A stretch of 64,000 nt of DNA from Sinorhizobium alkalisoli (GCF_008932245.1 NZ_CP034910.1:1426001-1490000), one strand, 5' to 3'; numbered from the stretch's first letter, positions 26,991 to 36,377 are shown. Notes: a model not told the origin generated them from the sequence alone. Numbers and translations: made by a program.

Positions 26991-28487
26991 TCAAGCGGCT
27001 TCGGAGGCCGAAGCGGCGGCGATCACCGCCGAAGTCGTCAGGTCGGCCCCCCGCAACTCGCGGAGGATGCGTCCGCGTGAAAAGACAAGGGCGCGATGGC
27101 AGATATGGGCGATTTCCTCGAAATCCGTCGATACGACGATGACCGCGAGGCCAGCTTCGATCGCGCGGGCGATCAACCGGTAGATCTCCGCCTTTGCGCC
27201 GACATCGACGCCGGCCGTCGGATCCTCGGCAATGAGCAGACGGCGGCCGGTCGCCAGCCATCTTCCGACCACGACCTTCTGCTGGTTGCCGCCGGAAAGC
27301 GCCTCGATCGGCAGGCTCTGGTCGTTCGGCCTCAGTCCGACCCGCTCCCCGATGGCATGGGCCATCTCCGCTTCTCGGGAGGGGGAGAGGAAGGAAAGCA
27401 GCCTGCGGCCGGTTGCTTGCGGATTGAGGAAGGTGTTCTCCCGCAGCGAAAGCGACATGGCGACCGATTCCTCGGTGCGATCCCTGGCAATCAGGCCGAT
27501 GCCCGAGCGCATGGCGGCAACCGGGCTCGAGAGATCGGGGCGGACACCCGCGAGCGTGACGTTGCCCGCAAAGGGTTCGCACCCGAACAGGGCACGGCCG
27601 ACCAGTTCCTGCCCCGCGCCGCGCAGACCGACGAGGCCGAGCAACTCGCCCTTTAACACGTCGAAGGAAACGGGCCCGGCGCCCCCGCATGCGAGGTTGC
27701 GGACGCTGACGACCGCCTCGCCCGGCGCGCATTCCGCCTTCAGGAAAAGCTGGTCGGCCTTTCGCCCGACGATCATTTCGATCAATTCCTCCGGTGTCGT
27801 CTCTCGGACTGGTTTCTGCCCAACGAGGCGGCCGTCGCGCAGGACTACAACGCGGTCGGCGATCCTGAAGATCTCATCGAGGCGATGCGAGACATAGATC
27901 ATCGCAACGCCACGCGCTTTGAGCGGCCGGATGGCTTCGAACAGGCGCTCCACCTCGTCGGCCGGAAGGCTCGCCGTCGGTTCGTCCAGCACCAGCACAT
28001 CCGCCTCCACGGCCAAAGCTCGCGCAATCGCCACCAGGGATTTCTCCGTGCGCGTCAGGTCGTGAACGCGAGTGGAGGGATCGAAGTCGCAGCCGACGAG
28101 TCGCAGCGCCTCGCGGGCCCGGTCCTCCGTTTGTTGCCAGTCGATCAGGCGCGACGTCATCGAGAAGCCCTGCGCCAGGCCGACATTCTCCGCGACGGTC
28201 ATCCACTCGATCAGGCCGAGGTCCTGATGAATGAATGCGACCGGCTGGCGCCTGTTTGGCTTCGGCGGCTGATTGACGTAGAGTTCGCCGCGAAACCGGA
28301 TCTCTCCGCCATCGGGCCGGTGGATGCCGGCAAGCGTTTTGATCAGCGTCGACTTGCCCGCGCCGTTCTCTCCGAGAAGCGCAAGGATTTCGCCGGCTTC
28401 CAGATCGAGCGACACCTCGGATAGAGCCCGCGTGCCGCCAAAGATTTTTGTGATGGAGTGAAACTCCAGAAGCTTTTCACCAACCAC
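26991..28487 (-). CDS. Sugar ABC transporter ATP-binding protein (RbsA family, two nucleotide-binding domains)
   Basis: A 498-residue cytosolic ATPase with two ABC cassettes in tandem. The first has Walker A GENGAGKSTLIKTLAG near 38-53 and Walker B VLVLDEPTASLP, but its signature is a degenerate DLTRTEKSLVAIARALA. The second has the degenerate Walker A GLRGAGQELVGRALFG usual for this family and a good signature LSGGNQQKVVVGRWLA. It powers uptake with the permease and receptor encoded downstream. It is the first gene of the operon; the operator palindrome lies 39 bp upstream of its start. Confidence 0.92.
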   Translation of the reverse strand: MVGEKLLEFHSITKIFGGTRALSEVSLDLEAGEILALLGENGAGKSTLIKTLAGIHRPDGGEIRFRGELYVNQPPKPNRRQPVAFIHQDLGLIEWMTVAENVGLAQGFSMTSRLIDWQQTEDRAREALRLVGCDFDPSTRVHDLTRTEKSLVAIARALAVEADVLVLDEPTASLPADEVERLFEAIRPLKARGVAMIYVSHRLDEIFRIADRVVVLRDGRLVGQKPVRETTPEELIEMIVGRKADQLFLKAECAPGEAVVSVRNLACGGAGPVSFDVLKGELLGLVGLRGAGQELVGRALFGCEPFAGNVTLAGVRPDLSSPVAAMRSGIGLIARDRTEESVAMSLSLRENTFLNPQATGRRLLSFLSPSREAEMAHAIGERVGLRPNDQSLPIEALSGGNQQKVVVGRWLATGRRLLIAEDPTAGVDVGAKAEIYRLIARAIEAGLAVIVVSTDFEEIAHICHRALVFSRGRILRELRGADLTTSAVIAAASASEAA

Positions 28488-28526
28488 TGCGCTCCTCCCA
28501 AAGCTCGGCGATTGGAAGAAACCTTA

Positions 28527-28542
28527 TGTTATCGATAACATG
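28527..28542. promoter_or_regulatory. LacI-type operator, site 4 (perfect palindrome)
   Basis: ATGTTATCGATAACAT, identical to site 1, lies 39 bp upstream of the ABC ATPase start on the minus strand, ideally placed to block that operon. The plus-strand polysaccharide gene starts 207 bp away. Confidence 0.85.
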
Positions 28543-28581
28543 CCCGTCAAGTGGCCCTGTGTGGCTGTGACCGGCTCGAGC

Positions 28582-28594
28582 GGGGGGGGGGGGG
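28582..28594 (+). repeat. G13 homopolymer
   Basis: Thirteen consecutive G residues in the 262-bp gap between the sugar ABC operon and the polysaccharide co-polymerase gene. Such a tract is prone to slippage. It is 156 bp upstream of the chosen start, outside any supported coding region. Confidence 0.9.
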
Positions 28595-28749
28595 AGGGCC
28601 GACTACGCCATTTGGTGGCGTTTCCGTACCCGCCCCCTGGGGCTAATCTGAATTCCGGGACAACGCGGATCGCATCAGGACGCAAGTCGACATGCGTCTC
28701 CGGATTGCCCGGCATATCATCACGATTCACGAAGTGCGGGCGGCGCGCA

Positions 28750-30648
28750 ATGCTAGAACGTCAGTGGTCGGTTGCGGCAAACCAACGCGATTTGCATGGA
28801 TCGGAACAGGACTCCGAGTTCATCGGCATTGCCGACATCATTTCGTTCATCCGGCAGCGCATCGTTCTGATCATGACGTTTCCGTTGCTCGGGCTGCTCA
28901 TCGCGGCATTTTACGTTGCCACTACGGATTCGGTCTTCACGGCGCGGACCCAGATCCTCATTGAACCCAAGATTCCCCAATTGCTGCAACAGCAATCGAG
29001 CGAGATCAACCTCTCGCTCGACACCTCCCAGGTCGAAACCCAGCTTGCAGTAATCAGGTCGGAAAAGATTGCTTTGATGGTGATCGACGAATTGGACCTT
29101 ATAGACAATCCGAAATTCAAGCACATGAACAGCCCGAGCATTCGCGAACGCTTCGATCGGCTGTTGAGGGTGATGGGCGATGCGACCGCCTCCGGGGAAG
29201 CTGCGCCAGATGAGCCGCTGCAGCCGCCCCTTGCCCCTGCCGAAAGGGCCCTGGAAACAAGGGACCCAATCCCAAAGCTTTCGGAATTCGAGCGCAGGCG
29301 CCGTGTCGTTGAAACGTTCCAGGCGAGCCTGGCTGTCCAGCGTGTCGGCGTCTCTTACGCGATTGACATCACCTTCAAATATGTCGACCCGGAGCTGGCG
29401 GCCGAGATCGCCAACGCCACGGCTGCGGCGTTCGTTCGCGAACAACTGGAGACAAGAGCCGCGGCCGCCCGCGAAGGCGTGGCATGGCTGGAGAAACGCA
29501 TTGAGGAAGTGCGTACACAAATGAATCTGGCGACGCAGATGACCCAGGAGTTTCGCGCCAAGCACGACTACCGCGTCGGTCGCCAATTGGGCGCAGCGAT
29601 CGTCGACGGCGAAGTCGTGGCGTCGGGGGAAGGGGAGGGCGTCACACGAGGCGGCCCGACCCTCGAGGAGCTCGAGGTTACCGCGGACACGTATCGCAAA
29701 ATGTATGAAAGCCTCTTGGCAGCCTTCACGAGTTCCGTGAACCAGCAACCTTACCTGATCGCCGACGCGCGCGTCATAACGCCGGCCACGCGACCGCTCG
29801 TCGCCAGCCATCCACGGGAAAAGCTCGTACTTGCCTTGGGCGGTCTGGCGGGACTGATGGCTGGTGTCGGCATTGCTTTTGCACGCCACACACTTGATCG
29901 GACGATACGGACACCACACCAGATCAGGGACGAACTGGGCCTCGAATGCATCGGGGAACTACCGCCGGTGGGCTGGCTACGAAGCTATGGACGACTGGAT
30001 GACGTATTGAGACGTCCGGCGTCTCTCTTCAGCCGAAATCTCAGAAGCGCGAAGGCCGCGATCGGACTTGCCGAGAGCGCGCATCGGCTGCGATGTATCG
30101 GCATCACCTCGGCCACCCCGGGGGACGGCAAAAGCACGGTTGCGAGCAATCTCGCGGCTCTCTATGCGACGTCCGGTGTGCGCACTCTCGTTATCGATGC
30201 CGATGGAGCCCACTCTACCCTGACCAAGCGCCTCCCGAACTCCCCCGCGCCCACTGGAGAAGAGGACCATAGTGCCGAGCAGATAGAAGGGCAAATCATG
30301 CGCGTACCGGGGATGCCGTTCGATCTCCTACCAAGCGCAGCATCGGACGCGCAGCGCCTGCTCATAGCCAGCAATATGAAGGCTGCGATCCAGCAGCTTG
30401 AGAGCTACGAAGTGATCATTGTCGACCTGCCACCCTTCACCTCCGGACTACATGGTATGGCGGCAGCTTCCGTACTCGACGGCATCCTCATCGTTGCGGA
30501 ATGGGCAAAGACGCCCGTCGATCTCGCAGCCGAACTGTCGCGGATCCTGCAGGTCACGAAGGCCTCGGTGATCGGAGTGATCATGACGAAGGTCCGCCGC
30601 TTGTCGACACGACAATATCGCAAACGAGCAGCACAAACTGCGTACTGA
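28750..30648 (+). CDS. Polysaccharide co-polymerase with BY-kinase domain (Wzc/ExoP-like)
   Basis: A 632-residue inner-membrane protein controlling chain length of an exported polysaccharide. Two membrane helices (RIVLIMTFPLLGLLIAAF near 42, and LVLALGGLAGLMAGVGIAFA near 360) bracket a periplasmic Wzz domain with coiled coil. The cytosolic end is a P-loop tyrosine-kinase-like domain: Walker A SATPGDGKSTVASNLAALYA near 455-474, Walker A' LVIDADGAHS and Walker B VIIVDLPPF. The usual tyrosine-rich tail is reduced to two tyrosines in the last 16 residues. The frame is open for 70 codons upstream, but the ATG at 28750 begins the recognisable protein; its ribosome site is weak. It is the first gene of the polysaccharide island. 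Confidence 0.85.
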   Translation: MLERQWSVAANQRDLHGSEQDSEFIGIADIISFIRQRIVLIMTFPLLGLLIAAFYVATTDSVFTARTQILIEPKIPQLLQQQSSEINLSLDTSQVETQLAVIRSEKIALMVIDELDLIDNPKFKHMNSPSIRERFDRLLRVMGDATASGEAAPDEPLQPPLAPAERALETRDPIPKLSEFERRRRVVETFQASLAVQRVGVSYAIDITFKYVDPELAAEIANATAAAFVREQLETRAAAAREGVAWLEKRIEEVRTQMNLATQMTQEFRAKHDYRVGRQLGAAIVDGEVVASGEGEGVTRGGPTLEELEVTADTYRKMYESLLAAFTSSVNQQPYLIADARVITPATRPLVASHPREKLVLALGGLAGLMAGVGIAFARHTLDRTIRTPHQIRDELGLECIGELPPVGWLRSYGRLDDVLRRPASLFSRNLRSAKAAIGLAESAHRLRCIGITSATPGDGKSTVASNLAALYATSGVRTLVIDADGAHSTLTKRLPNSPAPTGEEDHSAEQIEGQIMRVPGMPFDLLPSAASDAQRLLIASNMKAAIQQLESYEVIIVDLPPFTSGLHGMAAASVLDGILIVAEWAKTPVDLAAELSRILQVTKASVIGVIMTKVRRLSTRQYRKRAAQTAY

Positions 30649-30938
30649 GCGGAAGCGCCGTTCACGTGATGCCAAAGTAGCGGCTCGAATTGCCGCGTGG
30701 CCGCACAAGGGTCGCTGCAACACCTTTGAGCTTTCGAGGAGACATGCGCCGGCTGAAGGCGGAGCGTTCCGCGCTTTGGCTTGAGCGCAGGCACCGAGCG
30801 CCTCCGAAGCGGGTATGCGGATAGCAACTTGGTAGTAGGTGAAAGCGGCAATCGCGATAGGTGCTACACCCATTGCATTTCTTGCGGTGCGGTTGCGGCG
30901 GCTGAAAAATGGTTGCTGAGATGTCGTGGAGATCGCTC

Positions 30939-31781
30939 ATGACAATCAACACACAGGATATCCGGCCGGTCCGTAGTGGAATTTTCACCAGATTCAGGGG
31001 CTCGCCGGTCGGCGAGCGCCAGCCTTCCCATTCGCGCGCTACGGCACAGGATTGGCTGCGTGCCCGATGGAAGCCTCATCGGGCTGATTCCGGGTTCAAC
31101 GGCACTGCAGCGGAGGCAGAAACCCAGGCCCTGCCGACGGGAAAGGCGCTCGGGCGAAACAACCATCCGCTTGGTGGATGGCGTAAGAGATCCCTGGACA
31201 TCACCGTGGCATCAGTCGCCCTGATTTTGGCGCTGCCTTTGATGCTCGTAGCGGCGATCCTCATCAAAGCCACAATGGGCGGCCCGGTGCTCTTCGCCCA
31301 CCGCCGCATTGGCTTCAACGGCAGACCATTTGATTGTTACAAATTCCGCACCATGGTGCCGAACGCGGAGCAGGTGCTCGAGGAGTATCTTGCCCGCAAT
31401 CCGCAGGCCGCCCAGTCGTGGCGGGAGGCCCAAAAGCTCAAACACGATCCACGGATCACCCTTCTTGGCCATGTTCTGCGAAAATCCAGCATCGATGAAC
31501 TTCCGCAACTCGTCAATGTGCTGCGAGGCGAAATGAGCTGCGTCGGCCCTCGACCCATCGTTACCAGCGAGCTGTCGCGCTATGGATCCCTTGCAGATGA
31601 TTATCTGAAAACCCGCCCCGGCGTTACGGGCCTATGGCAGATTAGCGGCCGGAACGACATCGACTATAAGCGCCGCGTCGGTCTCGATGCAGACTATGTG
31701 CGGAACTGGTCGATCCGGTCCGATCTCAGCATTCTGGCATGGACGGCCCTCGTGGTCATGAGGTTCGATCAGGCATCGTAG
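30939..31781 (+). CDS. Undecaprenyl-phosphate sugar transferase (ExoY-like)
   Basis: A 280-residue initiating glycosyl-1-phosphate transferase. It has a variable N-terminal 85 residues, one membrane helix (DITVASVALILALPLMLVAA) and the bacterial sugar transferase domain with GPVLFAHRRIGFNGRPFDCY, KSSIDELPQLVNVLRGEMSC, VGPRPIV and TRPGVTGLWQISGRNDIDY. It transfers hexose-1-phosphate (galactose or glucose in ExoY relatives) to the lipid carrier, starting repeat-unit assembly. The ATG at 30939 has GGAG 7 nt upstream. It lies 290 bp downstream of the co-polymerase gene. Confidence 0.9.
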   Translation: MTINTQDIRPVRSGIFTRFRGSPVGERQPSHSRATAQDWLRARWKPHRADSGFNGTAAEAETQALPTGKALGRNNHPLGGWRKRSLDITVASVALILALPLMLVAAILIKATMGGPVLFAHRRIGFNGRPFDCYKFRTMVPNAEQVLEEYLARNPQAAQSWREAQKLKHDPRITLLGHVLRKSSIDELPQLVNVLRGEMSCVGPRPIVTSELSRYGSLADDYLKTRPGVTGLWQISGRNDIDYKRRVGLDADYVRNWSIRSDLSILAWTALVVMRFDQAS

Positions 31782-31810
31782 AGACCGTGGGGACGGAGCC
31801 GGTAAAGCCT

Positions 31811-32116
31811 TTATCCATCCTGGTTGTCGCAGCCGTCGTGCAAAACCGAGCGGTGCCGCAGACTCGCAAGCGTAAGGCCGATCAAATAGGTGCCTTGCAG
31901 CGTGAGTAGGAGCAACAACGTCTTCGACAAGGTATGTTGGCCTGAAAACCCCAATAACTTCATTGTGGTAACGCTCACAACAATGGTTGCGAAGCACGTT
32001 GCGAGCAGCGTGGACACCTTGAAGCGGACGCCGATGAGCACGCCGGCCGCTCCGAGTGCAAGGAAGATCCAAGGCAAGGCAACCTCCTCGGCTGTTGTCC
32101 GAAGGGAAAGTTTCAT
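31811..32116 (-). CDS. Small integral membrane protein of unknown function
   Basis: A protein of about 101 residues with three hydrophobic helices (ALPWIFLALGAAGVLIGV, VSTLLATCFATIVVSVTTM and LLLLLTLQGTYLIGLTLASL) and a charged C-terminal tail with HDGCDNQDG. No family is recognised. The ATG at 32146 could extend it by 10 residues; GAGG precedes the ATG at 32116. It lies between ExoY-like and ExoF-like genes and on the same strand as the latter, so it may be part of the export machinery. It is too small to be a polymerase or flippase. Confidence 0.6.
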   Translation of the reverse strand: MKLSLRTTAEEVALPWIFLALGAAGVLIGVRFKVSTLLATCFATIVVSVTTMKLLGFSGQHTLSKTLLLLLTLQGTYLIGLTLASLRHRSVLHDGCDNQDG

Positions 32117-32303
32117 CAGCCTCAGAAGAGCAGAGTCGCCCGGCATTGTGAACGTGCCGAACCAAGTTATCCCATGCCTTTAGGATAGCCGCGTTGGCGA
32201 ACAGCGAGGGCAGCCTTTGACGGGCCGAAGGCGCGCATTTGCGTCACGAGCCAGCGAACATGCCGCAGTTCAAAGCGACGCGGCGATCTTTGTGCGTGCC
32301 GCC

Positions 32304-33755
32304 CTACTGGGCGCTGGCCTCGGGGGGCTTCGCCTGACCGATTGCGAAGGTGGTGACGTCGGGATCTTCCGGTTCAGTATGCGCGAAACTCTCGGGAGCG
32401 GGCATCGGAATTTCCACCGTCAGCGTATCGCCCGGTTTGATCAAGGTCGCTTCGGTGGCGGGAAGTTCCTCGCTGCCGTCATTCGTGCTGCGCACGATGG
32501 TGTAGACCGGCTTGGCCTGGGCGGCCTGTGCCTGTCGTGCGAGTAGCCGTGGAGCCGCGGTCTCCGACTCGTGGAGCAATCGAAACGCGGTGTCTGCCCT
32601 GCGTTCCAGAGCTTCGATCTGCGCTTGCGTTTCACGCAGCATCAAGGTGACTTCGTTCTTATAGCGGTTGCGCAGTTCCAGGATGGTGACTTCCGTCTTG
32701 CTGATCTCCTGGCGCGCGCGAAGCAGGCTCGTCTCGGCCGTGAGGCGATCGCTTTGGTATTGCGCGAGCGTGCGGTCGAGCGACATCTCGCGCGGAGCTG
32801 CCGCCAGCCCCTTGGACACCAGCGACGATACATCAGACAACTCCTTCTGGATGGATGCGATCTGTTTGTCGCGAAAGACCAGCTGTGCTTCCAGAGACGC
32901 GAGCTCCTTTTCCAGAAACGCCCGCAGATTCTCGAGGGCGCGGATCTGCGTGTGCTGGCCCTCGCGGCGGGCCTTGAATATCGACTTTTCCTGCTCAAGG
33001 AGAAGCGCGATCGTAGGATCCGCGCGGCGTGACGCGAGGCTCGTGGGAAACTGAATCTCAACGGCGTCCGCTAGCTCAGCCTGCAAGCGCGACCTGCGCG
33101 CCAGCAGATTGATGTTCTCCAGGCCGAGAAGGCTCACATCCCCTCGTCCCTGGATCACCTCTCGTTCGAACCTTGCGATGCCTTCCTCTCTCCGTCTGAG
33201 ACCGCCGGCGATGCTGAGCGCCTGTAGAACGGTGAGTTCCGGTCTATAGGGATATTCCCCCGGCGTCACAACGTGGCCGACGATGTAGAAGGGGCGATAC
33301 TGGACAACTTCGACGGCTGCGTCGGGGCGCCTTCCGAGGCCCATGTTGCGCATCAGCTGATCGCTGATGGCGTATGCGAGACTGTTCGGCGTAAGACCGG
33401 CGGCCGGAATTTCGCCGGCAAAGGGCAGCGATAACGACCCTGCGGCGCTGACCGTGAATACGTCGTTCAATGCTGTCCATTCGAATATTATATCGCGCGA
33501 GGCCCGCCACTCGTAAACCTTGATGCGAATCTTGTCCTGGGGACCGAGGATATATTCGTTGTTGGCGACGGCGGCAGTCGGTCCGCCTACGACTAGGCCG
33601 GAAAGTACAGCCGACCAAATGATGAAGCCCGCGAGGCGCCGGATGCAACGAGAGAAAACGCGCAACATCCCCGAAAGCGGTATTTGAAGAGTGCGGCGCC
33701 CCAGGCTTTGCTGGCGCCTGTTCGAACCTGATACGCGCAATGACGTGGGCATCAT
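32304..33755 (-). CDS. Polysaccharide biosynthesis/export protein (ExoF-like)
   Basis: A 483-residue exported protein. A signal segment (IIWSAVLSGLVVGGPTAAVA, ending near residue 63) is followed by a poly-export domain (EYILGPQDKIRIKVYEWRAS), a SLBB-like segment (YIVGHVVTPGEYPYRPELTV) and a long coiled-coil region (about 230-440, with repeated Glu/Lys/Arg heptads such as LEKELASLEAQL). The C-terminal tail is Pro/Ala rich and contains a second soluble-ligand-like piece, LIKPGDTLTVEIPM. This layout matches ExoF of succinoglycan synthesis, which works at the envelope in translocation. It overlaps the next glycosyltransferase gene by ATGA. Confidence 0.85.
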   Translation of the reverse strand: MMPTSLRVSGSNRRQQSLGRRTLQIPLSGMLRVFSRCIRRLAGFIIWSAVLSGLVVGGPTAAVANNEYILGPQDKIRIKVYEWRASRDIIFEWTALNDVFTVSAAGSLSLPFAGEIPAAGLTPNSLAYAISDQLMRNMGLGRRPDAAVEVVQYRPFYIVGHVVTPGEYPYRPELTVLQALSIAGGLRRREEGIARFEREVIQGRGDVSLLGLENINLLARRSRLQAELADAVEIQFPTSLASRRADPTIALLLEQEKSIFKARREGQHTQIRALENLRAFLEKELASLEAQLVFRDKQIASIQKELSDVSSLVSKGLAAAPREMSLDRTLAQYQSDRLTAETSLLRARQEISKTEVTILELRNRYKNEVTLMLRETQAQIEALERRADTAFRLLHESETAAPRLLARQAQAAQAKPVYTIVRSTNDGSEELPATEATLIKPGDTLTVEIPMPAPESFAHTEPEDPDVTTFAIGQAKPPEASAQ

Positions 33756-34642
33756 CTCGCCTCCGATGGTGCGATCTTCTGAATGTATTCCGGTTCAATG
33801 CGCCCCCTCAGCACATGCGCCAGAGCGGTAAAATTGCCGCGCAGACGCCCGCGCCTGTCGACATGTGGCTCCGGCCAGAGGCTGCGCACGAGATTGGCGG
33901 TGATATTGCGTCCCATCAGCGGCAGTGCGAAGCTCGCGGGCACCGTGCCTTTCCTGATCAAGTAGATGGGGTTGGCGACCTGGGAGTAGCCGAAGCGCTC
34001 GCCGCTGACCCGACCGGCCTTGAGCCCGAGATGCACGCCGCGCAATGTGCTCAGTTCAACGACCCGCCCAAGCCGCCTCAGCTGGCTCGTGAAGTCGATG
34101 TCTTCCTGCCAGCCGTAAAGCACCAACCGCTCATCGAAGCGCAGGCGGCCGATCAGTCGCGCGCGTATCGACATGTTGCAGCCATAGGCGCCGATGTGAT
34201 CGGCCACCTTGGGCTCTCGGGGGGGCAGCTCTGCGTCCGCTGCCAGCGCCTCGATCCCCTCCGTCCAGGTGAGGCCTGCGGTTTTTGCGCCGTCTTTTAC
34301 AACGTGTCCCATGACCACCGCCCATTCGTGATTCTTCTGAAAGGCGGCCTCGAGAAGTCGGAGATAGTTGTGCTGAGGAATGAAGTCGTCGTCAAAGAAG
34401 GTGATCACGTCAGAACGCCCCAGCGCAAGGTCGAGAGCCTGGTTGCGTTGTGCGCACAGCCCACGCTTTCCAGCGACGATCGAAAATGGAAAGCGCGTGG
34501 TCTCATGGGCCACGATATCCGTCTCGTCGGGCACCGACACGATCACCTCGTCCGGCAGTCTTTCCTGCCGTTCAAGGTGCTTCAGGAGACGGGCGAGTTG
34601 CTCTTTCCGTCCGAAGGTCGCAATGATCACGACCATTTTCAT
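33752..34642 (-). CDS. Glycosyltransferase family 2
   Basis: A 296-residue GT-A fold transferase. The nucleotide-sugar binding strand VVIIATFGRKEQLARLL is at the N terminus; the metal-binding DDD (ITFFDDDFIP) is at residues 84-86; an acidic acceptor motif, YGWQEDIDFTSQLRRLG, lies near 190. It would add one sugar to the lipid-linked repeat unit. The start at 34642 has GGAGG 11 nt upstream; the frame upstream has no site. Its start lies in the 499-bp gap opposite a divergent GT4 gene. Its stop overlaps the ExoF-like start. Confidence 0.85.
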   Translation of the reverse strand: MKMVVIIATFGRKEQLARLLKHLERQERLPDEVIVSVPDETDIVAHETTRFPFSIVAGKRGLCAQRNQALDLALGRSDVITFFDDDFIPQHNYLRLLEAAFQKNHEWAVVMGHVVKDGAKTAGLTWTEGIEALAADAELPPREPKVADHIGAYGCNMSIRARLIGRLRFDERLVLYGWQEDIDFTSQLRRLGRVVELSTLRGVHLGLKAGRVSGERFGYSQVANPIYLIRKGTVPASFALPLMGRNITANLVRSLWPEPHVDRRGRLRGNFTALAHVLRGRIEPEYIQKIAPSEAR

Positions 34643-34995
34643 CGATAACCCGGCCTCCAACACCTGACAAAGCACGGGCCCGCTGGCGACCCTTGGCACT
34701 TCGCCATCCTAGGCCGAGGGCGGCGGCGATACAGCTTGAGAATAAGGCTATCGGGGTGGACGAGACTGACCCATCGGACGTAGGGCCATACGCATTTGGG
34801 CTGCGCCTGCCGCAGAGCACAAAATCCGGTACACCCGATTGTCAGCTTGTCCGCACCGGTCGCCGGACACAGACTGACTGGCACTGCTCCAGGATTGGAG
34901 TCGTCCGGAAAGAGCGGAGACCAATGCTGTTTCCGCACGTCCATCCGATCCGGCGGCGGTATATGCAGCTGTTCCAACGCGTCGGCACGACAATC
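34643..34995. other. Divergent intergenic region left of dispersed repeat
   Basis: No gene is supported. It must hold the promoter of the GT2/ExoF-like unit. A short hairpin, TTGTCCG...CGGACA at 34848-34869, is the only obvious symmetry. Confidence 0.5.
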
Positions 34996-35071
34996 GGGAC
35001 CGATTTTCGGAAAGCGCGATGCGCAGATTTAAAGAGCGACCTTTGCGCGTCTGAAAAGACGCATGGCGCTG
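34996..35071 (+). repeat. Dispersed intergenic repeat, copy 1
   Basis: This stretch aligns without gaps to 49157-49232, about three quarters of positions being identical, with shared blocks GGAAAG, CGATGCGC, TTGxGCG and CTGAA. The layout, with a half-palindromic GATTTTCGGAAAG segment followed by GATGCGC, resembles the RIME-type repeats of rhizobia. It lies upstream of the GT4 gene and may contribute its leader. Confidence 0.7.
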
Positions 35072-35141
35072 TAATAGTGAGCGCGTTCTCTTGCGTCCGA
35101 AAGGATGCTGTGGCGCCGTAACGGTCAAGCGGGATTTCCAT

Positions 35142-36377
35142 ATGCATCATGCGCGCCGGGACGAATTGGCAACGATTGCTCGCCTGAAGCACCCTGACAG
35201 GCGCGTTTCGCCGGAATTTCCGCTCCCCTTGGTGGATCACGACGCAAGAATCGCCATCGTACATGATTGGTGCCCGAATTTCCGCGGGGGGGAACGTGTC
35301 CTCGCGCGCCTATGCAAGCTGTTTCCAGGTGCAGAGGTATTCACCCTCTTCGACTTCCTGCCGCAAGACATAAAAGAGCAATATTTTCGTGATGTGGCAT
35401 TCCATTCTTCGGCCGCCAACCGATTGCCGATGGTACAGCGATACTACCGCTCCTTGTTTTTCCTCTGTCCCTTTCTGATCGAGCAGTTCGACATCACCGG
35501 CTATGATGCCGTCATCTCGTCCTCGGCGGCCTTTGCCCGCGGTGTCCTGACGCGGCCCGATCAACCGCATCTGTGCTATGTGCACAGCCCCATCCGCTAC
35601 GCGTGGGACGAACAGTTTTCCTATCTGGAGCAGGGCCGTCTCGGATTTGGTCCAAAGGGTCTGCTCTTCCGCTACATGTTGCATCATCTGAGAACCTGGG
35701 ATACGCGCACCGCCCACGGGCCCGACCTCATGTTGGCGAATTCGACCTATGTGCGCTCGCGCATCCAGCGGATCTACGGCCGGCAGTCCGAGGTCGTGTA
35801 TCCGCCGGTTGCGCTCGATGAGCTCGAATACATCGAACGGAAGGACGACTACTATGTGACGGCGTCTTTCCTCGCACCCTACAAGCGCACCGATCTCGTG
35901 ATCCAGGCATTCAATGAAATGCCGGGCCGTCGGTTGGTAGTGGTGGGAGAAGGGCAACAATCGCAGAGCCTTCGTGCCCTGGCACGTTCCAACGTCGTCT
36001 TCACAGGCTATCTGCCGCGACAGGAATATGTGAACACCGTCGCAAGGGCCAAGGCCATGGTGTTCGCCGGTTGCGAGGATTTCGGCATTGCCCTGGCCGA
36101 AGCGCAGGCATGCGGCACGCCCTTGATCGCATTCGGCCGCGGCGGGGCATGTGATATCGTGCGGCCACTCGGCCAAGCGACGGACGCCACCGGCATTCTC
36201 TTCGACCGCCAGACAGTCGCATCCCTCACTCAAGCCGTTGAGCTCTTCGAGCAGAAGCAGTCGGCGATGGCGCCGCAGGCGTGCCGCTCCAATGCGGAGC
36301 GGTTCTCGGAGGATCGCTTCGACGCCGCGATCCTGGAGGCTCTTGCCGCCACGAACGCCGCACACTTCAGGCGATAA
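35142..36377 (+). CDS. Glycosyltransferase family 4
   Basis: A 411-residue GT-B fold transferase. The N-terminal half contains IVHDWCPNFRGGERVLARLC, the acceptor-side glycine-rich loop, and PHLCYVHSPIRYAWDEQFSY. The C-terminal half has the donor-binding EDFGIALAEAQACGTPLIAF near 312-331 (the E-x7-E motif). Relatives with the GGERVL and CYVHSPIRYAWD motifs are often mannosyltransferases, which agrees with GDP-mannose synthesis genes at 41.7-45.6 kb. The start at 35142 is the best ATG before the conserved part; its ribosome site is weak. Its 3' end overlaps the convergent GT gene by 11 bp. Confidence 0.85.
   Translation: MHHARRDELATIARLKHPDRRVSPEFPLPLVDHDARIAIVHDWCPNFRGGERVLARLCKLFPGAEVFTLFDFLPQDIKEQYFRDVAFHSSAANRLPMVQRYYRSLFFLCPFLIEQFDITGYDAVISSSAAFARGVLTRPDQPHLCYVHSPIRYAWDEQFSYLEQGRLGFGPKGLLFRYMLHHLRTWDTRTAHGPDLMLANSTYVRSRIQRIYGRQSEVVYPPVALDELEYIERKDDYYVTASFLAPYKRTDLVIQAFNEMPGRRLVVVGEGQQSQSLRALARSNVVFTGYLPRQEYVNTVARAKAMVFAGCEDFGIALAEAQACGTPLIAFGRGGACDIVRPLGQATDATGILFDRQTVASLTQAVELFEQKQSAMAPQACRSNAERFSEDRFDAAILEALAATNAAHFRR

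Noticed and set aside
28540..28749. N-terminal extension of the co-polymerase by 70 codons
   Set aside because: It starts inside the operator, reads through the G13 tract and has low-complexity sequence with no ribosome site.
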